From Paenibacillus thermotolerans (GTDB lineage: Bacteria > Bacillota > Bacilli > Paenibacillales > YIM-B00363): a stretch of 64,000 bases of DNA. A program made the translations under genes and the position numbers. The notes under the pieces were generated by a model. It saw only the letters and a program-made list of their open reading frames with translations, did not search any database and was not told the DNA's origin. Shown here piece by piece: positions 59,410 through 64,000 of this stretch. How positions within the stretch are numbered: the first letter of the stretch is position 1; every line of letters starts with the position of its first letter. The stretch is taken from positions 62,001-126,000 of the forward strand of contig NZ_JAQZSG010000012.1 in assembly GCF_028745515.1 (NCBI RefSeq), written 5' to 3'.

Positions 59410-59822
59410 CCTCATATGAGAAATTTATGTTTTTTATCCCTAACCGGCTGTATATCGTCGGTAAAGAAATCCATGTTTCTTTCAATGTAGCGGTCATTCC
59501 TCCCGATAACACGGTTACTTCGGCAAACTTATGCATCCCCCTGCCCGAAAGAAATTCGCCTCTCCAAATGAAAGTAACCGGCATTGCCAGCGGTTGGGAT
59601 GAAAACTGGATTCAATATTGGAAGCCCGAATACGATACGAAATCCGAAACGTTCGACGTTGCCCCGGAATCGCCGGAAGGAATCGTCCCGGTCACTCATG
59701 TAATGAACGATTGGCGCTTTCGCAGTTTAGAAAACCATGGCCTTTACATTTCCCTAGTAACGGAAGAGGAGCTGGACATTTCCGGGGAGAAGCCTCCTTA
59801 TTTGCTTGTAAGAATGGACTAA
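59406..59822 (+). CDS. Small DNRLRE-like beta-sandwich protein
   Basis: The 138-residue protein has strand-rich sequence with FMFFIPNRLYIVGKEIHVSFNVAVIPPDNTVTSANLCIPL, then SGWDENWIQYWKP, VTHVMNDWRFRSLENHGLYISLV and PPYLLVRM at the end. The order of a sA-x-L strand, a WDE segment, VTxxVxxW, NxGL and P-x-LxV resembles DNRLRE domains, which on surface proteins bind or stabilise polysaccharide-linked modules. The similarity is faint and the domain is stand-alone without a signal peptide. GTG 59406 overlaps the glycosyltransferase stop. GGAGGGGAG precedes it. It is the last gene of the operon. Confidence 0.55.
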   Translation: MTSYEKFMFFIPNRLYIVGKEIHVSFNVAVIPPDNTVTSANLCIPLPERNSPLQMKVTGIASGWDENWIQYWKPEYDTKSETFDVAPESPEGIVPVTHVMNDWRFRSLENHGLYISLVTEEELDISGEKPPYLLVRMD

Positions 59823-59831
59823 AAACGCTGC

Positions 59832-59868
59832 GGCCGCTTCACGGTTAACAACCGAGAGCGGCCTTTTA
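59832..59868 (+). terminator. Rho-independent terminator of the CgeB operon
   Basis: GGCCGCT and AGCGGCC pair, extended by an inner CGGTT/AACCG, followed by TTTT, 10 bases after the stop. Confidence 0.8.
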
Positions 59869-59886
59869 TTATTTAACAGCAATCCA

Positions 59887-59926
59887 AATAAAAAAAGAGG
59901 TCAACCGTGGAAAAAAACGTTCGACC
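59887..59926 (-). terminator. Rho-independent terminator of DUF4855 copy 4
   Basis: On the minus strand GGTCGAACGT and ACGGTTGACC pair with two mismatches and are followed by TCTTTTTTT, 15 bases after the gene's stop. Confidence 0.65.
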
Positions 59927-59940
59927 CCCATGCAAGTTGT

Positions 59941-60960
59941 TTAATAGGGAATGCCTCGATAATCGATTCGTTTATAAAGACCTTTGACAAACGTATACAG
60001 CCGAATATAATCGACAATATTCGTTTGTTGCAGAGTACCCAGTCTCTGATTAGGAAATTGATACACAAGCAACGACTCTGTCATATAACCGCATTTTTCC
60101 GCAAGCCCAAAGTTTAAATAATCTAATAAGTGAGTGTTGTTATAGATCAGCCCTTTACCCCAAACGATCTGCATCCCCGTCTGATAGTATTTTGCAAACA
60201 TGGTTGTGTTTTTAATCCAGTTATGGTCGTAGTTCGTATTTCCGTAATAATTGGAATTAAGAGCAACGACGTGGAAACCGAGCTTTTTCCACTCGAGCAC
60301 CCCATAGGAGCCGTAATTGGGCAGCCACATACTAAGAAGTTTTCTGGAGTGGATCTCGGCGTTTACGCGTTTCACAAGCGCTTCATCCAGTTCGTCGATG
60401 GCTTCTCTTTGCCATAAGAAGCCGCGCAGGTCGAGTTTGGAATGCAGCTTGCTCTCCATGCTCCACCGGTGCAGAAACCGGTCCAGCCACCATTTGACCG
60501 CCGTAAATCGGTCATCCTCCACATTGAAATCAAGGTTGCGCCCTTCCGCATGACCGAAACAGCTTTGAAACGGATGCGGGTAAGGAATGGAAATCCAAAC
60601 GTCCCTTTTTTCGTTTCCTAACACAGAGTTCAGTGCATGAAGGTTTCCATCAGGGGAAAATAAGGAATCGATCCACAATTGCCAATCATGGAGATCGGAA
60701 GGAGACCCGAATCCTACAAATAGCGGGCAAATATAGTGATTTGCCCGCATGCAAATGCCATTAAATATGAAACCGCCAAATAAGTTGTCGATGGCCTGGC
60801 CGTTAACGATGTATTTGGCGTACGGCCTTAAATGTTCAGGGGTCCATATTGAATCGTTCTCCGCCAGTCCTCCGCAAGGAATCACGCATATATGATTACG
60901 CAATTGATATGCGTTCGGCGATAAATACCCTTTTGCAGACGCAGCAACCAACCTTTTCAC
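59941..60960 (-). CDS. DUF4855 family protein, copy 4
   Basis: The 339-residue protein has GYLSPNAYQLRNHICVIPCGGL, NLFGGFIFNGI, DVWISIPYPHPFQSCFG, VKWWLDRFLHRW, LRGFLWQREAIDELDEAL with Glu186, MWLPNYGSYGVLEWKKLGF and TGMQIVWGKGL. It is clearly the sister of the copy at 50146 along its whole length, including the C-terminal YKRIDYRGIPY. It stands alone on the minus strand, divergent from glycosyltransferase F across 175 bases. The start follows AGGGGTG weakly. The predicted activity is as for the other copies. Confidence 0.75.
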   Translation of the reverse strand: MKRLVAASAKGYLSPNAYQLRNHICVIPCGGLAENDSIWTPEHLRPYAKYIVNGQAIDNLFGGFIFNGICMRANHYICPLFVGFGSPSDLHDWQLWIDSLFSPDGNLHALNSVLGNEKRDVWISIPYPHPFQSCFGHAEGRNLDFNVEDDRFTAVKWWLDRFLHRWSMESKLHSKLDLRGFLWQREAIDELDEALVKRVNAEIHSRKLLSMWLPNYGSYGVLEWKKLGFHVVALNSNYYGNTNYDHNWIKNTTMFAKYYQTGMQIVWGKGLIYNNTHLLDYLNFGLAEKCGYMTESLLVYQFPNQRLGTLQQTNIVDYIRLYTFVKGLYKRIDYRGIPY

Positions 60961-60986
60961 CCCTTTAGATCAAAATCGCGGTACTA

Positions 60987-61012
60987 AATCATATGAAAAG
61001 AAATCTTTTAGT
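60987..61012 (-). promoter_or_regulatory. Sigma-K-like promoter of DUF4855 copy 4
   Basis: On the minus strand CATATGATT matches CATANNNT, with AC 15 bases upstream, 27 bases before the start codon. No similar element was seen for the plus-strand gene in this spacer. Confidence 0.35.
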
Positions 61013-61135
61013 GACCGCGACAGACAACCATTTTCCCGTAGAGTACAAACATGCTCAATCGAACTTGAATACAACATAAGAGAACCGGAAAACGATGGAA
61101 AAACGGGCGGAATGAGCGGAGGAGGTAAATACGGG

Positions 61136-62140
61136 ATGAAAATTGTCCACGCTCCTTTGGAAATCGCAGGGCAGGTCGGAATAATATGCGATTTTTTGAA
61201 GAAAAGCGGTATTCATGCTACGGGCTATAACTACTTTCCTAACTATTTAAAGTACCGGAAAGTAATCAATACGGATACTTTCGAGCTTGCCAAAATATTC
61301 GATATGGCCGTTCGGGAATACGATATTTTTCATTTTCATAACAGTTATACGTTTCTGGAGGATAAGCGGGACATCCCCATGATCGTCAAGGCGGGGAAAA
61401 AGATCGTGATGCATCATAGGGGAAACGATGTACGTTCAAGAGTCCGTGCAGCTAAAGGGAAAGGATACGTAAATCCGTACGTTAATGCGAATTGCTCGTT
61501 TCCCGAGGAAACGATAGACAGCAATTTACGCCTGTTCGCTAAGTACGTCAATGCAGCGATCGTGCAAGATTATGAGCTGCATGGGTATGTGGCGGATTAT
61601 TATCGGGAACAGGGAAAGCCTGTGTACGTATTGCCGAGATTGATCGATACGAAGTCGATTCAACCGGTTTACAAAACGGAAAGATCGAAGGAGGGTCCGT
61701 TAGTCGTACATGCGCCGACACAGCGGGAATTCAAGGGGACGGAGCATGTTTTGAAGACGATCGAGAAGCTTCAAGCCGAAGCTCCCTTTCGATTCCGGTT
61801 AGTAGAAGGCTTAAACCATTCGGAAGCAATACGGTTATACCAGGAGGCGGACATCGTAATCGACCAAATTCTTTGCGGAATGTATGGAAACTTAAGCGTA
61901 GAAGCAATGGCTCTCGGAAAACCGGTCGTTTGTTACATTCGTCCCGACTTGCTGAAGCATTACCCGAATCTTCCGATCGTTTCGGCGAATCCAGACACAT
62001 TGTATGAAACGCTAAGGAAACTCCTGAAACATAGACAATTGCGGGTAGAAATAGGACAAAAGGGGAGATTGTACGTGGAACGGAATCATTCCGCGGAACA
62101 TGTCATAGGCAAGTTAATCGATATTTATAAAAAATTATGA
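61136..62140 (+). CDS. GT4-like glycosyltransferase, locus paralogue F (HHRGND type)
   Basis: The 334-residue paralogue has [36 protein letters not shown] near residue 93, [29 protein letters not shown] and [27 protein letters not shown]. It groups with paralogue A by [14 protein letters not shown] and GNxSVE. ATG 61136 lies ten bases after GGAGGAGG. ATG 61112 overlaps that site. Its stop overlaps the acyltransferase start (ATGA), so the two are translationally coupled. Confidence 0.8.
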   Translation: MKIVHAPLEIAGQVGIICDFLKKSGIHATGYNYFPNYLKYRKVINTDTFELAKIFDMAVREYDIFHFHNSYTFLEDKRDIPMIVKAGKKIVMHHRGNDVRSRVRAAKGKGYVNPYVNANCSFPEETIDSNLRLFAKYVNAAIVQDYELHGYVADYYREQGKPVYVLPRLIDTKSIQPVYKTERSKEGPLVVHAPTQREFKGTEHVLKTIEKLQAEAPFRFRLVEGLNHSEAIRLYQEADIVIDQILCGMYGNLSVEAMALGKPVVCYIRPDLLKHYPNLPIVSANPDTLYETLRKLLKHRQLRVEIGQKGRLYVERNHSAEHVIGKLIDIYKKL

Positions 62141-62853
62141 CGAAAGCGGAGCGGTTAAATATGGGACAAGAGCCTTTACTCAAGGGGAAGAACGTTACAA
62201 TCGGAGAACACGTTGTGTTTGAGGAAGGCGTCGTAATCGGGGACGATGTTGTCATCGGAAACGGAGTCATCGTCAAGTCCGATACTCAAATCGGCAACGG
62301 GGTCGTCGTCGGAGATTTGGTCGTGCTCGGGAAAATCCCTGCCTCCAATAAAAAAATGGCATTAAAGCCGCCGGCTGAACTTGCTCCGCTACAAATCGGC
62401 GATGGCGTAAAGATCGGGTGCAATGTGGTCATCTATAGAGGGGTAACCCTCGGATCGGACGTATTGGTCGGAGATATGGCAAGCATTCGGGAGCGCGTTA
62501 CGGTTGGGGAAAGCACAATCATAGGCAGGAACGTTGTAGTAGAACCAAGGACGGTAATCGGCAAACGCGTCACGATCCAAACTTCTTCTTATATTACAAG
62601 CGACATGATCATTGAAGATCAAGTATTTATCGGGCCATGCTGCTCTACCTCCAACGATAAGTATATGGGCATGGGCAACTATGCTCATCAAGGACCGATC
62701 ATTAAACGAGGGGCCAAGATCGGGAATAATGCAACCCTGCTGCCGGGCATTACGATCGGCGAAGAAGCGATCGTCGGAGCCGGCGCGGTCATTACAAAGC
62801 ATGTTCCGCCCGGCCAAACGTTTGTCGGAAACCCGGGAAGGCCTATTCGATGA
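62137..62853 (+). CDS. Left-handed beta-helix acyltransferase (hexapeptide repeat, WbpD-like)
   Basis: The 238-residue protein is built of hexapeptide repeats ([IV]-G-x-x-x-x), about 16 turns of a left-handed beta-helix, with an interruption at residues 63-85 and the loop [31 protein letters not shown] near residue 165, where acceptor and acetyl-CoA bind in this family. The end [27 protein letters not shown] is typical of WbpD/NeuD/DapD-like acetyltransferases. In this setting it would N-acetylate the 3-amino group made by the DegT enzyme. ATG 62137 overlaps the previous stop, and ATG 62161 is an alternative start. It is longer than WbpD itself. Confidence 0.82.
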   Translation: MTKAERLNMGQEPLLKGKNVTIGEHVVFEEGVVIGDDVVIGNGVIVKSDTQIGNGVVVGDLVVLGKIPASNKKMALKPPAELAPLQIGDGVKIGCNVVIYRGVTLGSDVLVGDMASIRERVTVGESTIIGRNVVVEPRTVIGKRVTIQTSSYITSDMIIEDQVFIGPCCSTSNDKYMGMGNYAHQGPIIKRGAKIGNNATLLPGITIGEEAIVGAGAVITKHVPPGQTFVGNPGRPIR

Positions 62854-62896
62854 TGGCATATTATTCCAAGCATAAGTTATACAAGGAGGATGCAAA

Positions 62897-64000
62897 GTGA
62901 ACATGAAAGGAGTAACCGCAGGCAAAGTCCGGAGCGTTGTAAAAGTTGCGGTTGTCGGACTCGGATACGTGGGGCTTCCTTTAGCCCTATTATTTGTGAA
63001 AAAGGGCTATACGGTATACGGTTTGGATGTCGATGCAAAAAAACTGGAAAGCTTAACGAAGGAAAAAAGTTATTTGCCGGATATTAGCGACAAAGAGCTT
63101 GCCGAAGCTTGCCGTTCCGGGCGTTTTTTTCCAACGGATGCTTTTGAACGTATAACGATCGCCGATGCCATTATTATATGCGTGCCTACCCCAATCACTA
63201 CCTATAGTACGCCCGACTTGTCTTACCTCCAAAGCGCCGCTATTAAGATCGGCAAATATTTGCGCGCCGGTCATCTCGTTATTCTTGAAAGTTCTACCTA
63301 CCCGGGAACGACGAACGAGGTGTTAAAGCCGGAATTAGAAATACAAAGCGGCTTGACCGCCGGCAAAGACTTTCATATCGGATATTCCCCGGAACGGATC
63401 GATCCGGGGAATAAACAATTCGATTTGGAAACTATTCCGAAAATCGTGAGCGGATTGACGAAAGCTTGTGCGACGGCAACTTACGAATTATATAGCCGAG
63501 TATTCGATCGTGTCGTACCGGTTTCTACGACGGAAGTTGCCGAAATGACAAAGCTGCTGGAAAATACGCAGCGAATGGTCAACATTTCTTTCATTAATGA
63601 AATAGCCGTTATTTGCGATGAAATGAATATCGATATATGGGAAGTAATCGAAGCGGCGAAGACGAAGCCGTTCGGTTTTACGCCGTATTATCCGGGACCC
63701 GGTGTCGGCGGCCATTGTATTCCGGTCGATCCGCTCTACCTGCAATGGAAAGCGAAAGAGTACGGAAAAATAAGCAGATTTATTGAACTTTCAGCGAATA
63801 TTAATCGTTGGATTCCGGAGTATATAGCAAATCGCGTTGAGCTATTATTAACGAAGCATTCGAACAAAACAAATCCGAGTGTCCTCGTATATGGGGTCGC
63901 TTATAAGAAAGACGTTAACGATGTTCGCGAATCGCCTGCCATTGAATTGATATCGTTATTTAAACATCAAGGCAAACGCGTCTTCTTCCACGATCCGCTC
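62897..64000 (+). CDS. UDP-N-acetylglucosamine 6-dehydrogenase-like nucleotide sugar dehydrogenase (WbpA-like, partial)
   Basis: The frame is open to the window edge (368 codons). It shows the NAD motif VAVVGLGYVGLPLALLF (residues 17-33), IICVPTPITTYSTPDLSYL, LESSTYPGTTNEV, GYSPERIDPGN, STTEVAEMTKLLENTQRMVNISFINE and the catalytic Cys274 in GGHCIPVDPLYLQWKA, then VLVYGVAYKKDVNDVRESPA. The ERIDPGN and TYPGTT forms are those of WbpA/WecC-type UDP-HexNAc dehydrogenases rather than UDP-glucose dehydrogenase. It would start the pathway by oxidising UDP-GlcNAc to UDP-GlcNAcA. GTG 62897 follows AAGGAGG at seven bases. About 50-60 residues are missing at the C-terminus. Confidence 0.9.
   Translation, partial: MNMKGVTAGKVRSVVKVAVVGLGYVGLPLALLFVKKGYTVYGLDVDAKKLESLTKEKSYLPDISDKELAEACRSGRFFPTDAFERITIADAIIICVPTPITTYSTPDLSYLQSAAIKIGKYLRAGHLVILESSTYPGTTNEVLKPELEIQSGLTAGKDFHIGYSPERIDPGNKQFDLETIPKIVSGLTKACATATYELYSRVFDRVVPVSTTEVAEMTKLLENTQRMVNISFINEIAVICDEMNIDIWEVIEAAKTKPFGFTPYYPGPGVGGHCIPVDPLYLQWKAKEYGKISRFIELSANINRWIPEYIANRVELLLTKHSNKTNPSVLVYGVAYKKDVNDVRESPAIELISLFKHQGKRVFFHDPL

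Overview
The window looks like a chromosomal segment of a spore-forming Paenibacillaceae bacterium (Paenibacillus, Cohnella or a close relative). The grounds are strong AGGAGG ribosome sites, frequent GTG and TTG starts, the yqhG-yqhH-lipM and yqzE neighbourhood known from Bacillus, a B. subtilis-type CheY, LysM and Gmad2 spore-type proteins and a CgeB-like protein. No rRNA, tRNA or CRISPR array was found. The first 32 kb and the last 23 kb are fairly GC-rich. The stretch from about 32.5 to 41.2 kb is visibly AT-rich and full of broken genes.

1-32.5 kb is ordinary core genome with scattered regulators: a membrane-anchored beta-propeller protein, a HEPN-like protein, an SDR with a divergent WYL regulator, cheY, a lipase-like hydrolase, a PAS histidine kinase, a flavin monooxygenase-like protein, a LacI-type regulator with two perfect or near-perfect operators beside a PP2C-like phosphatase, a LysM protein with about 40 PGGX tetrapeptides, azlCD, a frameshifted sugar epimerase, a GGDEF protein, a GT4 glycosyltransferase, xpt, yqzE, yqhG-yqhH, lipM, a D-amino-acid transaminase and the B12-dependent ribonucleotide reductase nrdJ behind NrdR boxes.

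32.5-41.2 kb is a decay zone: pieces of IS256-family elements (one split by an inversion), a scrap of an MFS transporter beside an IS remnant, a TetR scrap joined to a broken FUSC gene, and a truncated SDR joined to an alcohol dehydrogenase scrap. Between them sit intact genes for a LysM-Gmad2 protein, a GDSL hydrolase, a TetR regulator and an AT-rich nagZ. 41.3-45.2 kb holds two WG-repeat proteins, the second ending in a transglutaminase-like domain.

45.4-64 kb is the most striking part, a surface-glycan locus. Six paralogous GT4-like glycosyltransferases are interleaved with four paralogous DUF4855 proteins, three of them as direct DUF4855-then-GT pairs. They are joined by a tandem GT2 protein, a CgeB-like glycosyltransferase, an epimerase, a small DNRLRE-like protein and four genes (dehydrogenase, oxidoreductase, aminotransferase, hexapeptide acyltransferase) that match the WbpA-WbpB-WbpE-WbpD route to a 2,3-diacetamido-2,3-dideoxyuronic acid sugar nucleotide. 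Sigma-K-like CATANNNT motifs in the divergent promoter regions and the CgeB homologue suggest, as an inference, that this glycan belongs to the spore surface. The last gene runs off the window.
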